In this document: positions 46,765 through 61,000 of the stretch, piece after piece | Layout of the letters: each line of letters begins with the position of its first letter | How positions within the stretch are numbered: position 1 is the first letter of the stretch | Source: Brachionus rotundiformis | Lineage: Eukaryota > Rotifera > Eurotatoria > Ploima > Brachionidae | DNA: 64,000 bases | Assembly (NCBI GenBank): GCA_016802295.1 | Contig: JAESIW010000124.1 | Coordinates: 850,791-914,790 of the forward strand | Reading direction: 5' to 3' | Made by a program: the position numbers and the translations under genes | The notes under the pieces: generated by a model | Database searches by the model: none | Seen by the model: the letters and a program-made list of their open reading frames with translations, nothing else | What the model was told of the DNA's origin: nothing

Positions 46765-47798
46765 CTTAAAATTATGAATCTAAATTAAATATTTTATTTT
46801 ATTTGACAATTATTCAATGCCGAATTTCAAAAGTTTATAAATAGATGAACAAAAATTATGATTTAAAAATAAATTCTTTTCTTTATTGAATATTATTGTC
46901 TGATTGTAAAACTTTTGCCTGAAAATTTCGATCTCTAAAGATTTGGAGCAATCGCATGTGGTCGCTTGGATGAAGCCTGATTTGAAAAATTTAGATTAAA
47001 TTACTTTAAATTTATAGACTTAATATTCAAAACAATTAAAAATGGGTCACACAAGTTTAAGTTTAAGTGAATTGGAAAACAATTTTGCCTAGTTTAGCAA
47101 GAATTCTTTTCAATCAAGGGTCACATTTTTAAGCTAATCGTTTTCTTGGCAACGAAAAACAATCGCTTCAAGATGACAAAGCATTTCAGAGTCGAATAGC
47201 TTAATTGCAGAAATGATTAAAATCAGAATTATTAATATTTAATGACATAAAAAATATAGTGCAATTATTATTTTAAAGGATTAATTTTATCTTTATTATG
47301 AATAAAATTTATAACTAATTTTAAAACTCTTTTGTTATTCTGAAATCTTAAAATGATGCTTGCCAATTTGGAAAAATTAAAAAATATTTTTCTAAAATAA
47401 TTTAATATATTAAAGTTAAATTGAATTTTTTTACAATAAAATCTAACAAAGTGACTCGCAAAGGTCACTTTTGCCATCTTAAAATATTATATAATTACCA
47501 AATCATAGAGATATAATTAATTAAATAAAAAAAAAACCCTAATGACATTCTTGCTAGTAGAGCTTTTATGTTTAATATCAAACAAACTTAACATTAATTC
47601 AAACTTTTTTTATTATTCAAGATTTAAGATAGATTCTAACATTAAAATATCTAATTATTTTTTTTAAAAAAATATTGTTCAAAATAGATTAGATCAAATG
47701 ATTAATTTGTTTAAACTTATAATAATATCTAATTTTCTTAATCAATTATTTTGAATTGCAGACTAGATGAATGATTACTGTGCCATTTAGGCTCCACA
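46765..47798. other. Divergent region between rBAT-like and NAGLU genes
   Basis: About 1 kb upstream of two divergent genes. One open frame at 47268-47477 minus is Phe/Lys/Asn-rich and looks like chance. A moderately GC-rich part at 46915-46990 and 47130-47200 has no frame I can support. Likely promoters, by position. Confidence 0.4.
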
Positions 47799-50700
47799 AT
47801 GTACAAAATAATCTTTAATTGTATCTGGTTACTTTTGATTTTACCAAGACATGTTTTAACAAGTAAAAAACAAGCGAAATAATTAATATTTTAATTATTA
47901 ATGGTATTTAACTAACTAAGTTGAAACTCACCTTTTAAATCAATTACGAAAAACAAATTTTGATAATTTTGACTATGAATCAGCAGTAATGGACTTGATA
48001 AACCGAATAATCGGTCAAAAACACAGTGTAAATGATTTTATTGTACAGATAGATAAGAACTTGAATTCAAAAAATTTAGATACATTTGAAGTAATTTTAT
48101 CATTTTGAAAATTATGATTAAAATTTAAAAAAAAATGAAGCTAAGCATGGTTCAAAATAGGAAGAAATTGCTGATAAAAGCTAATTCGGCAGTGGCAGCC
48201 GCTTGGGGTTTTAACTACTACTTGAAATATTACACTAATAGTTCGGTATTTTGGTCTGGTAAAAATATAAATTTAGATGAATCTGAACTTCCAATTGTTC
48301 CTGAAAAAATTCGACTATCTTCCAAAGACTAGTAATTAAGCATTATTGATAAATTATCATGATTTAAATTTAAAAAAATCAAAGTATCAGATTTTACCAA
48401 AATATTTGCACATTTAGTTATTCGTATGTGTGGTGGGACTGGTCCAGATGGGAGTATGAAATTGATTGGATGGCCCTGAATGGTATAAACATGGTTTATG
48501 CTCAAACATCAGCTGAATATCCTTGGATTAAAGTGTGCCATCACAAACATAATAAAAATTTTAGAAATTTTTTTAGGTATTGGGTGATATCGGTTTTACA
48601 AGAAAAGAAATTGATGATTTTTTTGCCGGACCAGCTTATTTAGCTTGGTAGTTTTTCAATAAATTTTTTTTTTTTAAACAAATTACCTAAGGTTTCGAAT
48701 GGGAAACTTGAAAAAGTTCGGCGGACCTTTGCCAGACTCTTGGCACCAAGGACAGCTAGAACTTCAACTGCAAATACTGGAAAGATACAAAGAACTTGGT
48801 ATCAACTATGTTTTGCCAGCATTTGCTGGTTTTGTTCCTGACCAGATAAGACGTATCTATCCATTTAATAATTTTACTACAGCGTCAGATTGGATCGGGT
48901 TTAATTGTAATTTTAGTTGGTAAGAAATTACAATATTTGCTTAATATACTTAAATTACCATCTGAACTTAAAGTCTTACAATGGTTGATCCATTAGACCC
49001 TTTGTTTAGTCGAATTGGAATTGCTTACAATCGAGAAGTATAATATATTAATTTTTACCATAAACTTATTATACCAATTCAAGGTAATAAGACTTTTTGG
49101 ATCTTCTGGTTTCTATTCAGCAGACGTTTTTAATGAAATGTTGCCTAAATCAGGGTAATTAAGAAAAACTGGAAATACAATTAGAATAATTTTTATCTTT
49201 ATTAGAGACTTGGAGTATTTGGCCATTGTAAATCAAGCAGTGTATGATTCCTTAATTGCAGTAGATGAAAGTGCCACATGGGTAATGCAAGGTTGGGTAT
49301 TTAATCAAGATTTTTGGAACAGAGCAAGAGTAGAAGCTTTTCTGAGCAGAATTCCGCTTGTAAACTATAATTCATTTCAATCTTGGTTTATCTATAATTA
49401 GCTTTTAAAGGGACGTTTGATTATTTTGGATCTATTTTCGGAGACTATTCCTCACTTTAATGATTTTTCCTCCTATTTCGGACACAGCTTTGTCTGGAAT
49501 ATGCTTCACAATTTCGGTGGAGCGAATGGAATATTGTAAACAATAAAACTAAATGATTAATTTATTAAAATATTTTCAATTTTTTTTCCTGTCAAAATAG
49601 TGGTGACATAGAAAAAATAAACTTGGTAGTTTTCTTTGGGAAAAATAAAATTTTTCTATTTATAAGAGCTATTTTTTTAGCTGCCGGATATGGCACGAAC
49701 ATTGCCCAATAGTTCTATGATCGGCATTGGAATTACTATGGAAGGTAATTAATTTTTGAACCATTTTTAATTAATTGTATTATTTGATTCAAAGGTATTA
49801 ATCAAAATGAAATAATGTACGAATTTATGCTGGAAAAAACCTGGCGAGCAACCCTTGACCAAGCTCAATTTTCAAATTGGATACTTAATTACGCCGCTAG
49901 GCGTTATACCACCAAGAGTACACCAATTGTAGATACAAATTTCGAATCAATACTTAACAGAATTATAGTAAATTAAGATAAATTAAAATTCAAAGTCAAA
50001 ATTTTTTATCTTTGACTCTGTTTTTCCAATCACTTATTTCAAATTTGGTTAAAATTTTTTCTAAGAATGTAATTTACAGGACATATGACTACCAAAACAA
50101 GCAACTATTTACCAAAAGGCCAAGTTTTAACCTTCCGCCTGAGGTATCCTATTGAAATAAAATTTCAACTTTCTTCTAAATTAGTTCATTTTAAGGGAAT
50201 TATTAATTTGGAAGATTTCTACTCAGCATGGGATGATTTGGTGCAACAAGCGGACAATTTTGAAAATTCAGCTCTGTTCAGATACGATCTGGTTGATTTT
50301 ACCAAGGAAGTATTGCGCTATTTTTTTGATAATGAGTTCTCAAAATTAAAAAATGCCTGGAATCAAAGTGACCTGTACAAATTAAGGTAACATCAAAAGT
50401 TTAATGAGAAAAAAAGAGATATAACAACAATTTAGTGAAATTTCGGGCAACATGATTAAAATCTTGGACGACATGGAAGAGTTGCTCGGATCAGATGATC
50501 ATTTTTTACTCTCTAATTGGTTAAATAAAGCAAAATTAAAAGGAAACAACCGTGAAGAAAGAAATTTGTATGAATTTAATGCAAGATCCCAATTGACCCT
50601 ATGGGGCCTGAATTCAACTAGTGAAGTATTTGATTATGCTTGTAAAGCGTGGTCAGGACTCATTGCTGAGTAAATAGTTACCAGTTTAATATAGATTATT

Positions 50701-50936
50701 TTTATAGTTTCATATTCTTTTTTAAAAGTTATTATAAACCAAGATGGATAATTTTTTTCAAAGAAGCTGAACTGTCCATTATTCGCGGTCAGCCTATTGA
50801 TAATCGGGATTTGGTTGAAAATTTGCTTTTAAATGCAGAATTCCCATTTATTTTTTCCAAAAAAGAGTATCCCACTCAGCCAATTGGCAATAGTTTATCA
50901 ATTATTAAAAAAATTCACTATAAATATAGACTATGA
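47799..50936 (+). CDS. NAGLU: Alpha-N-acetylglucosaminidase (NAGLU), 17 exons
   Basis: Lysosomal GH89 hydrolase removing terminal N-acetylglucosamine in heparan sulfate breakdown. Exons: 47799-47862, 47921-48090, 48141-48331, 48418-48532, 48577-48647, 48692-48919, 48974-49037, 49084-49154, 49206-49359, 49402-49535, 49601-49625, 49681-49744, 49795-49967, 50066-50143, 50196-50386, 50436-50669, 50729-50936. Every junction keeps frame and the product is 744 aa; human NAGLU is 743. Signal peptide MYKIIFNCIWLLLILP. Diagnostic blocks: VWWDWSRWEYEIDWMALNGI, RMGNL, GPLPDSWHQ, VLPAFAGFVP, DVFNEM with a conserved Glu (about 319) matching a catalytic Glu of the family, WVMQGW, MLHNFGG, AARRY, FRYDLVDFTK, QLTLWG and YYKPRW. 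The 50066 and 50196 acceptors were chosen to keep phase. Exon 11 is a 25-nt microexon. It ends 92 bp before the convergent PHAX stop. Confidence 0.93.
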
Positions 50937-51028
50937 AAATAGATAATTAATAAGAAGCACTTTTGTAATAATTTTTTATTTTTTAAAATCAAATCTATGC
51001 TAAAACCAATAAAAATTATTTACATTTT

Positions 51029-51851
51029 TTATTCATCTAAACAAAGCATATTTTCATCTGAGTTTAAAATGCCATCCTGTTCCATTTTTTGACCAGATGG
51101 TTGCTTATTCGGATCACTCTGGCGTCTTTTTTGCCTCAGTCTTTTCAGCGCCTTTTGTTTTTTCTTCCGTTCTTGGTCTGGGATAAAAATTTGCGCTTTT
51201 TGACAGTTCAGAACTGTATCATCTTTTTTTAACAACTGAAAGAATACTCCTCCTGGTGTCCGTCTTCTAAAGCCGTCCTAAAGACTAATTATTAAAAAAA
51301 TAATTAAAAAAATTACATTTTTTTACACTTGTTGGCATTCCACCTGAATTTTCGACATCCTCAGTGGCATACAGCAACTCAAGGCTTTTTTTCTTACCCA
51401 AAATTTTAACACACCTTTCTAATATAAAAATTGATTTATCTTATTTAAATGATAATTTAACTTGTTTACGAATGACATCATCTTTAGGCTCTTGCAAAAT
51501 CCTGGAAATCTCTTTGGCAACAGCTTCGTCGGTGTCAATTTCAGAGACTCGAATATGGGACCTAGATTTTGTTTCGTCATAAGCAACCAAAGGCCCTAGG
51601 CGCTCATTTATATCCTTATTTGACGAGGTAGCCTGTTGCCTGGCTAAATTTCTTTTCTTTCGTATCCTTTTAAGTTTTGATCTAGTCGGAGGCTTTTCTT
51701 GGACTTTGTTTTCGATTTTGTATGACTCGACACCCCGCTCTCTACTTGGTTGTTCCTCTGAGAAGTCAATTGTACCAATTGTTTCACATAAATTCTCTTC
51801 ATTAAGTGTATCTGTCCATAAATTAAACTTTTTTAAATTCAACTTGCTCAT
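51029..51851 (-). CDS. PHAX: PHAX (phosphorylated adaptor for RNA export), short form
   Basis: Adaptor linking capped snRNA to the CRM1 export receptor. Three exons: 51470-51851, 51327-51418 and 51029-51277; 240 aa against 394 in human. The RNA-binding domain is clear: ISRILQEPKDDVIQRCVKIL, GKKKSLELLYATEDVENSGG and DGFRRRTPGGVFFQLLK. A basic KRLRQKRR tail follows. Upstream, SKLKRIRKKRNLARQ could be a nuclear localisation signal. The donor inside codon ATT-C at 51470 and the phase-0 exon 3 acceptor reproduce the family alignment exactly. The N-terminal export-signal region is shorter than in vertebrates; a Leu-rich export signal is not obvious. Starts 191 bp from the ITPR stop, same strand. 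Confidence 0.9.
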
Positions 51852-52042
51852 TTTGATGTAATTTTAAAAATAAATTTCATGAAAATAATTTTTTTCCAAT
51901 TATATAAGAATCTTTTGAAATTTTGGTAAAGTCATTGCAAATGTCTGAATAAAATATAAGCATTTTAAAATTAAAATATTTATTAAATAAAATTGGCTAA
52001 ATTATTAAAAATTAAGGTTAAAAATTGGAATTGTAAAGTGTT

Positions 52043-55000
52043 TCAGGCATCAAGTGTAACCCGGAAGCTCAAATCTTCATTTGGCTTTCGTTTGTCTCGG
52101 AGCTTAAATTAAAGACTTAAATTAAAAATCTTATTTTATATTAAAAAATACCGATTCTTTTATCTCTTCTAGTTGTCTATTTAGACTAATAAAATTACTG
52201 TTTGTCTCATCAAGTCTCTTTTTCAAATAATTTATCTCACTCTCTTCATCAGTCCTCTCTAGCTTATCCAGAGACATGGCTCTAAGTCTCGGAAACCATT
52301 CCAAGCTCTTACTCTGGAAAATATTTTTAAAAATTATGCACAAAATTGGTCATTTTGTTACCTTGATGCATCGGTAAACATAACTTTCTTGACCAGTAAA
52401 CTCTGTCTTATCTTTTACTTTTAATAGGATCAAAAAATATAGATAATTCCACATATTGTGCTCAGATTTAATATGTTCATCGAAAGATATCGACTTGTTA
52501 TCAAATTTGGACCTGTCCAGTCCTTTATAAAAAATTAATCCAAAATATAAATTTAACTACATTATTTTGCCATTTACCACAAATGAAGCAGGTATTCTTC
52601 AAAGTGTAGTCTTTGTCTTGTTTTTCTTGTCTCAAATCGCCAAAAGTGTCTATTACTATACCAAAAATTAAATTCAATGTTATTATGATAACTATGAAAA
52701 AAAATAGTAGATCATAAATGACTCGGAAGAAAAACAGTGACTCCTATTTATAAAATAAAAAGATATTATCTATTTAAATTAAATTTTAATAATTACCGTG
52801 CTACTTGGTTTTCTCAGCACATCGCCAATACCGCCACCATTTCTTAATCCCATGCTAAGCGTGGTAATTATGCACATAAACAAAGTTTCGCATGATTTCT
52901 CCATATTTTCTGAATCTTGGTCACCTTTGGGCTGAATTTCTATCACAAAGTCATCCCTGATGAACAAAAATCCGCATATTGAAAACAAATAAATTAGAAT
53001 GACCGCAAATACGGCGGTCAGAAGCACTGATTTGGCGTTTTTGGTCACACATCTGATAACATTTAGCAAGGTTTCTTCTCTATACACCACGTCCAACAAC
53101 TAGTTTTAATAATTAATAGTTTTGATTAAAATCGCACAATTAAGAGACAAACCAGAAGGCTATAAAAAAACTCATGGACAAACAGACCCAAAAAGCATAA
53201 ACTAAAGTATCCAATGTGGTAAATTAATTCCAAGTCTTTAAGCTTTTCTTTTGAATTAAGAGAGAAAAGACCTTTATTGCCCAAAAAACTGGCCATAAAT
53301 ACACCTTGATTGGTAAGCTAGTAAATTTGAGAAATTTTTTTCTTTTCCAAATTATTATTTTCTAAATAAAATTACGTTTAAAAGACCCAAACAATTAAGG
53401 CTGGCTTCTATTCCAAATGTATAAATTGACCTGACAAGAGCTACCAAATAGAATATATTCAGACTTAATCTATTTGGCAAACTGTAAGCCCAATATGTTG
53501 AAAGAAAAAATATCAGCCATAGAATTAAATTGAACGTAACATCAAGATCTTAAAACAAAAATTAAAAAAAAAATAAATTTCTTCATTTGTTTGCTTAAAT
53601 TATTAATTTAAATCAATTAAAATTTTAAATTAGATATAAAATCAATAATTACCATTGATTTCACTTTGGAAAGGATAAAAAAATGCTACAACTAAATTAA
53701 TAAAGACAGCAAGCTTAAAAGAAATGCTATTCCAGTAGCTAATGTTTGAACTGAACCAGTATAAGCTACTTCGCTGTCTGAGCTTTTTTTGCCATTTCAT
53801 CTCGTTCCACATTGGTTCCACTTGCTCAACAAAACCACTTATTTTACTATTTTGCTCGTCTTTTTCAGTTGTTAGGAAAACTTTCTGTTTTGTTTCCAAA
53901 GTCAAATATTGACAAATGTTAGGCACCGGAAATACCACTTGCTCCATTGATTTATCTTCCCTAATAATCTTGGATAAAAAATTTTAAATTTTCTCGGAAA
54001 AAATCAAACCAAATCTAATCTACTTCAATTTGCGCAGTGTGTTCTCCATAGTGCACCAATGCCTCATCGTCGTTCGATTTTAACAAAGCCATCAAATCTT
54101 TGTTAAATTTTGCCAATTTATGGGCTAGGATGTAAATATTATGACCAACTTCCCGAACCAGACAAACTTTGTCCTCATTTATCAAGTCATTTTGGGACAT
54201 AAATGAACCTTCACTTGATTTATTTACAGAAATACTATCTGTCAAATCCAAACTGTCGGCCACTGTCTGAAAAGTTTGGCTAGATGAAATTGATAAATCA
54301 AAGTCAATGCTTTCAACTGATGCATTTAAGTTGTCCAATTGTTCCATTCTTTTGCTTAATGAAAACATTTCGTGAATCAATTGGATTAACTCACTGGGCT
54401 TAATGTTGTACAAGATGCGTTCAGCATTGGTTGTATCGTCATTGCTCTCTAACAAAGCCAGCAATAGCTTGGAAGCGTTTAGCCTAATTGAAAAGAATAT
54501 GTCCAAATTATTTTTGGACAATGGTTGAATGTCATTTAGAATGAGGGAAATAATGATATCGATTCCGTTTGAATCATGGTTAATTATTGACGACTGGTTG
54601 ACCCTACACGGTCCTTGGCAATATTCTGTCAAAGTTTCCAAAGTCTGATTTACTAAATGAAAATTGCTCTCATTTATCCAAAGTCCCAAGAGTCCGAGAC
54701 CACCAGTGGTCGAACCGCACAAACCGTCCAAAAATTGAAGTGTCTCGCATACCAAATTGTAGCTTGACTTGTTACCAGGCTGGTGCCGCAGATAATTCTG
54801 AAGCTCAGAATTGTGATTTTCGCATAATAATTGCAAAAATCTGAGAATAATTTCAACCAAAGCCACATCTTCAGAGAAATTGTTTTGTTTGATTAGGTCG
54901 GTGTCCATTTTGGTGCAAAAGCTGTCATTGTGGTTTGGTCCAAGCAATACAAGCGAGCTCGGACTCAAGTCTTTTAAATAAGACTTTGGCTTAAAGTCAG

Positions 55001-58000
55001 TGACTGTGCTTATGGCCGAAAAAGTCGGCTTCGAATCAAACTGATTGATATTTTTGTCCAGCTCAGGTGTCTTAAGCTTATCTGTCTCAGTGTTCAAAGC
55101 CTCTTTTATTTTAATAACTTAAATTATTTATAAAATATATATTATAAGTTGTTATCATATGAGTGTATTTACCCTCGCTGAAATCATTGGGTATAAAGCT
55201 GTAATTGTTTTTTATTTCCTTGTGTGCCAATTCCAAGTGATGGAAAAAATTTTGGCAGAAAATTTCCGACCCTTTGTCATTTTGGAGGCGGTGGAAAAAA
55301 TTTCTCTGCACTTGTTGATTACCATTGTCAAGCAAGGCTACTGCTAGAAGGATACTTTCTTTAAAAAGCTTCTTGGAAACATCTGATATAAATAGATCAA
55401 TGACCAAATCTGTGGCACCAAGACGATTCAGTTCGTTTTGAATACTGGCTTGTTTTTTTTCAGCATTTTCACTATTATCGGTCACGTGATACCTATTGAA
55501 TAAACTTAAATTTAAGCTTGACCGTCCCAGTGCTGAATCTTCGCTTATATTTCCCTGTTTGGTGTACTTATTCCACATTTTTAGCCGAAAACAATTTGGC
55601 TATTAGAAAAAAAAAAAGTTATTAATTGTCCATACATTTAGATAATTTTCTCACATTTTTTTCTAATGATAAATTCGAGTGGTAGACCAAGTGTCTAAGT
55701 ATTCTGACCAAATTGATGCACAATTCGTCATATTTGGATTGATTTTTTGCCAAAATTTTTGCATGATCAACTAGTCTATTTTAAAATAAAAAATTTATTT
55801 AATAATTAATAAATTCTTCTCATTAATTACTTTGCTTTAAAGTTAGTGTCAAATGAGGAATTTTTAAAGCCGGAATTTAGCTCGAACACCAAAGATGGAT
55901 TCTGTAAGACATCTAAAAGTACCTGACCCTCATCGATTAGCCTACAATTCATCTCTTTTTCTAGCAATTCTAATAAACTCTTAATAAAAAAAAAGAAAAA
56001 TAATTTTTTGATTAGTTTTTTAATAAAAATTTAAGATCACACTTGGTATGATTCATTGACCAAACGAGATTCATCTGTGTCTTGGTCAAAACTTCTAGGC
56101 CGCATGTCCGAACAAACATCTGATTCACTAACACTCGAGAACGGAGTGAAGTAAACCATATATTTTCTAGAATGATTGCGGGTCAATTTGGCCTTTGGCT
56201 CGGCAGTGAAACCAGAATCGACCAGAGAGCTAGCCACTGAAGAGCGCCGTCTATTCATTTGAATATTTTGAACAGACTTGGTCAAGCTATCAATATTTTC
56301 ATAACTTTTTGTCGAGCTTATCTCATTTAAGCCCATTATTTGACTCTTTTCTTGCATCAAACTCAACAAATAGTTTACATTTGACAATCTCTTGTCTTCA
56401 ATTCCCTTTAGCTTGGACAGTTGACTTAGCTTTGAATACAAGCTTCTAAATACAACTAATTTTGACTATATGATAAAATAATAAGCTAATTTTTGGTATA
56501 TTTTTATTTAAAGAACCTGGTTTGGTGGTACATAATGAAATTGTGGACTGGTCAAAAAGCCAATAATAACTTCAATAAAACTTTCCATCACATAACTTTC
56601 TAAAATAATATCGTGCTCTTTTTTTTTAATTTTACCACTATTAGTTATAACTTGGTTCAAATCTTTGGTATAATTGTCAAAGATAGACCATATGTAGCTT
56701 TGTGTATACACTTCCTTGGTCTCATTTTCGGTGTCTATGTAAACATGATACAAAAATTTTGCATACACATCCTTTACTTGAATCAAACAATTTTCGCTGG
56801 TAATCACTTTGGCAACATCTTCTAGTGCCAGAATTGAGTGACATTTTATCTCGCTGAAAGTGTTCTTTCCATATGTACAACTGACCAGCACTTTAACAAG
56901 ATTAATATTGAACAGAATAAGTGGATGTAGATAGCTTTTCTCATTTTGTTTTTTCATTAAATGGCACAAATCGTCAATGCTTTCGTTGGCAAAATGCATT
57001 ATTTCTGAGTTCATTAGCTCAGTGATGATCATGTCTTGATTTTTTTTTATCTCTTGACCATCGACCACACAAATAGTCTGCAAAAATTCCAAATAAGCAA
57101 TCTTAGTCTCATCTACATTCTGATTTTCAAGAGCATGAACAAAATTTTGAATAAGACGTTCGTCCACGGTGTTACACAAAGTGGCATTTTCCTTAAAAAT
57201 ATATGTAGCAGTAGAGGCTTCCCATTCATTGGATGGATAATGAGAAAAATCAAGCAGGTCATGAAGAAGAGTTTGGTTATGGCTGTTGGCAAAGCAGAAA
57301 TTTTGAAGAAATTCATGAGCAGAACGCATTATGATTTTCATTTTTTTATCTTCTTTTTTTTCATAAGATATCTTTGTTAGATCAAGGACTATATTATGGA
57401 CACCCATGTTTCTCAATAGACGCTGGTCATTTTTGCGCGGTTTTTTCTCACCTTTAGATTCATGGCAGCAAAATTTGGTCAATGTGCACAGTATTTTGTA
57501 CAATTCGGTGTACTTTTGGACAGATGAGGGATCTATATCGTAGCTAATCTGCTCCAATTGCTCCAATACATGGCTATCATAATTTTCATATGATACTTTG
57601 CGAGTTTGATGGATCAGCTTGGGTCTGGCCATCTCCGCTTCGTCATCTGTCCTGACCTCTTCACCATAGTTGCTCATTAGATTTATGTTCAGATTTGTTG
57701 AAGTTCGTTTAGAAGCTTCTTTTTTCTTGTAGATCCACAGCTCTGACTGCTCTACCAATAGTCTTAACCTCTCAATGCCAGTCTTTATCCTGTTATAATT
57801 GGTCACGTCTTCGTCCGAGACAAGCAGCTGAATCTTTTTAATCCAAAATTAAATACCAATTTAAATAATTTAAATAAGATACAATAAGATATGTATAAGA
57901 TTTAATTAATTTTTTTTAATTAAAAATTTTTAAATAATTATTCACACACATTAAAAATTTTTTTTTTCAAAAACAAGATTAATTAATCAAATAAAGATAA

Positions 58001-61000
58001 TTAATAATTTTTTTAAAATATAAAATTCAATATTCACTTAGTTGTATTACCTGTTTTAGAGCGGAAATAGTCTCGGTTATTTGGTTAAAGTGCCTGAAAA
58101 GGAGCTTGAGTGATTGAGTGACCAATTGAGGATATTCATGCATTATTAGCTTGAGTAAAACTCTGAGAAATTTTTGTCCACCCGAACCATCAAGGTCCAA
58201 GTCTGTCAGATCATTGTCACCGCAAAACAGCTTATCTGCTTGCTTTAAAATTTCTTGTAAGTTTTTTTGGTCAGACACAAAATGTGTAAAAAACTGGTCA
58301 AACTTTTGTTTGTTTAAATTTTGATTAAATATTTTCTTAAACACGCTTAATAGATAAGTGAGCCTATAATCAAGGCGTACATTTAAGATAAACTTTTCAA
58401 AGAATAAGAATAGAAAATTATATTTAATTTAAGCAATTTAGATACTTCTAAAATGTCCAAAATTTTTAATTTTGTCTCATAAATTGTGCTAATATGTTCT
58501 TCGATTGAAGTGGTTTTTTTTGCCTGCGAGTCTTGGTTATTTTCCGCCAGATCCGAGATAATGAAAGAGTTGAACATGGTTGCAGGCGAAAAAGTAGTAG
58601 GACTGACCAATTTTTGTTCAAATTTGATTTCTTTCAAATTAATTTTTTAATTAATTAAATAAATAATTCAAAAAAAAATATTTACTATCAAAATTTTTTT
58701 TTTCAAAATTAGAATAGACAACAAACTCGTCATTGTCCAGCATTTCAAGCAAAACTCTGGTCAAATCAAGCAAATTTTTAAAACTATAGAAACCAAAGTA
58801 TATCAAATTTTTAGCCAAATTGACCACTTCGAAAGTAAGCTTGTTCTGGTCAGTATTGCCGAATGGCGATGGTTGAGCGACTATTTTTTGCAAATAATCC
58901 TCTACAAAATTTATGAGTGATTTGAATTTTTTATGAATACAAATAGACCGATTTGGTGTTGATGATATTGATGAACCAAGTAAAGTAGTGGCACTGGCAT
59001 CACTTTCATTGATACCATTAAGATTGCCAGTTCCAAGTTCCTTGAATTCAGCAGTTAAATTTTTCGAAGTTTTTCTAGTCAAACGTTTGACATTTTGTCT
59101 GGTTCTTGTTTTGTCCAAAATGTCCTCTTCGTTGTAGACATTGTCATAGCTTTCAATGTCTACCGAAGAAGCAATCTGCATCCAAAGACGTGCGTAGCCC
59201 ACCGGCATTACCAACTCTTGTGGTTCTCTGTCAACATGTAAATGGAGCATCAAGCGGCTAAATGAAGCCCTCAGGTCGTAACTAATAGCTTCATCTTTCA
59301 TACATCTGTTTTAATAAAATTTCTTAATTTTAAATTTTTGAGCCAAAATTTTTGGTAAAACCTCAAAATTGTGTCAAGGGTCAAAGTTGTACCAAGCTCT
59401 TCAATGGCCAAGTACTGTCTATTCAAGCACATGTTCGAGAATAGATTCAACTGATAGCGGTAATATTCATGAAGATTGGTATTTTCCACATAAATATCCT
59501 TGTTTAGTTCCTGAATTGGCAAAATCATCTCGTTCCAATACAGCAGAACTTCTTCGCTTGAAATGCAGGCAAAATTTTTTCTGCCAATTTGAAGGCTGTT
59601 GTTGTTCAGATCTTCAATCAATGTTGGTGAGTTGTAGCGAGTAATGGCTGGTCTATGGTCAGTATTTATTACTGTAGAGTTAAATTTAAAATTTAGAAAA
59701 TCAATTGAAAGTCGTGACCTATTAGTGTTGAGCTCAAAATCATCAAAGTTGTCCAGCATAGACCTATCATGAGATTCTAGCCTTTAGAATAAAAATTATA
59801 TATTAAAAAAAAAAATTTAATAATTTTATAAACTTTGTTTTAATTAAAATGGAGCCATTCTCGGAATTTTTAAACAAAACATTACAAATAAGTTCTTGGG
59901 TGTTGGGAATAGCTTCATTATTGGCAACACATAGGTCAGATAAATATTCCAAAAATTTATGGTCTTTTTTAATTTGTATTAGCTTCACAAAAGTGTCTAT
60001 CTCTTTGCGTGTAATATGTTTTTCAAGAAGCTGGCGATTGCTGTGCAGTAGAGCTGTTATTGTCTCTTCAGCCAAAACATCGCAACCAATATGGTTTTGC
60101 ATTAGACCAAATTGCTTGGCTATGTATTCCTTAAAGACGAGTTGGATAAAAATTTTTAATCAGTAATTAGTTAATTAATAAGAATATTTATTTTTTTTTC
60201 ATTCTGAATCTTTGAAGAAAATTTAACACCCTTGAGTTAACTTATCTTTTTAATTTTTATTCCATGAAAATATGTAATTCTGCAATTAAACAAATTAATT
60301 TTAATATTTTTTGATTTTAATTATCAGATTACAGAAAAAATTTTAAAAAATGATTAGATTTATTTAACCAAATACAAATAAGAGATAAAGAATAAAGAGC
60401 CGAAAAACACCTCCGGCGTTTGAGTGTTAAATTATTCTGAATTCATATTTTACAATGTAAAAAAATGGCTAATCGAATAGTGGAGACGCTTTTTTACCAA
60501 AGAATTATGTTAACACTAGAAGATTCACGAAGATAATCAATTTATCAATTTTTCTATAAAAATTATTCCTTTTGATAAAGTGTAGTTTTAAATTAATTTT
60601 GAATAATATTCCAGTCATTAGAACCTTTGCTAGGAAATGATTTATAAATAATGATAAAAATATTATTTAAAATTTTTTATTTAATTTTAAAAATATAATT
60701 ACTTCTTTAAGATAATATAATAATTTGAAATTTTAAGAAGTTCAAAATTTTCCCACTTAATAATTATCTATAACAGGATAGCTTTCGAACAGATGCATAC
60801 TTGACCAACATTATGACCAATTATGCAGAAGCCTTCAACTTAGAAAAGTAACAAGAGATCATAAATTAAATAAAGATAAAACGAAGTATTAAATGAACAA
60901 TTTCTTCAAATCAAGAATTTAAGGATCGAATTCATCAAGGAATGATGCGTCACCCCCAAGTATCACCTAATTACTCAATATCATTCACAAAGACAAACTA

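Noticed and set aside
47268..47477. 69-codon minus-strand frame
   Set aside because: Phe/Asn/Lys-rich product typical of AT-rich chance frames; no homology seen.
59849..60166. Plus-strand open frames inside ITPR (also 57036-57380, 61841-62152)
   Set aside because: Antisense shadows of well-supported ITPR exons.
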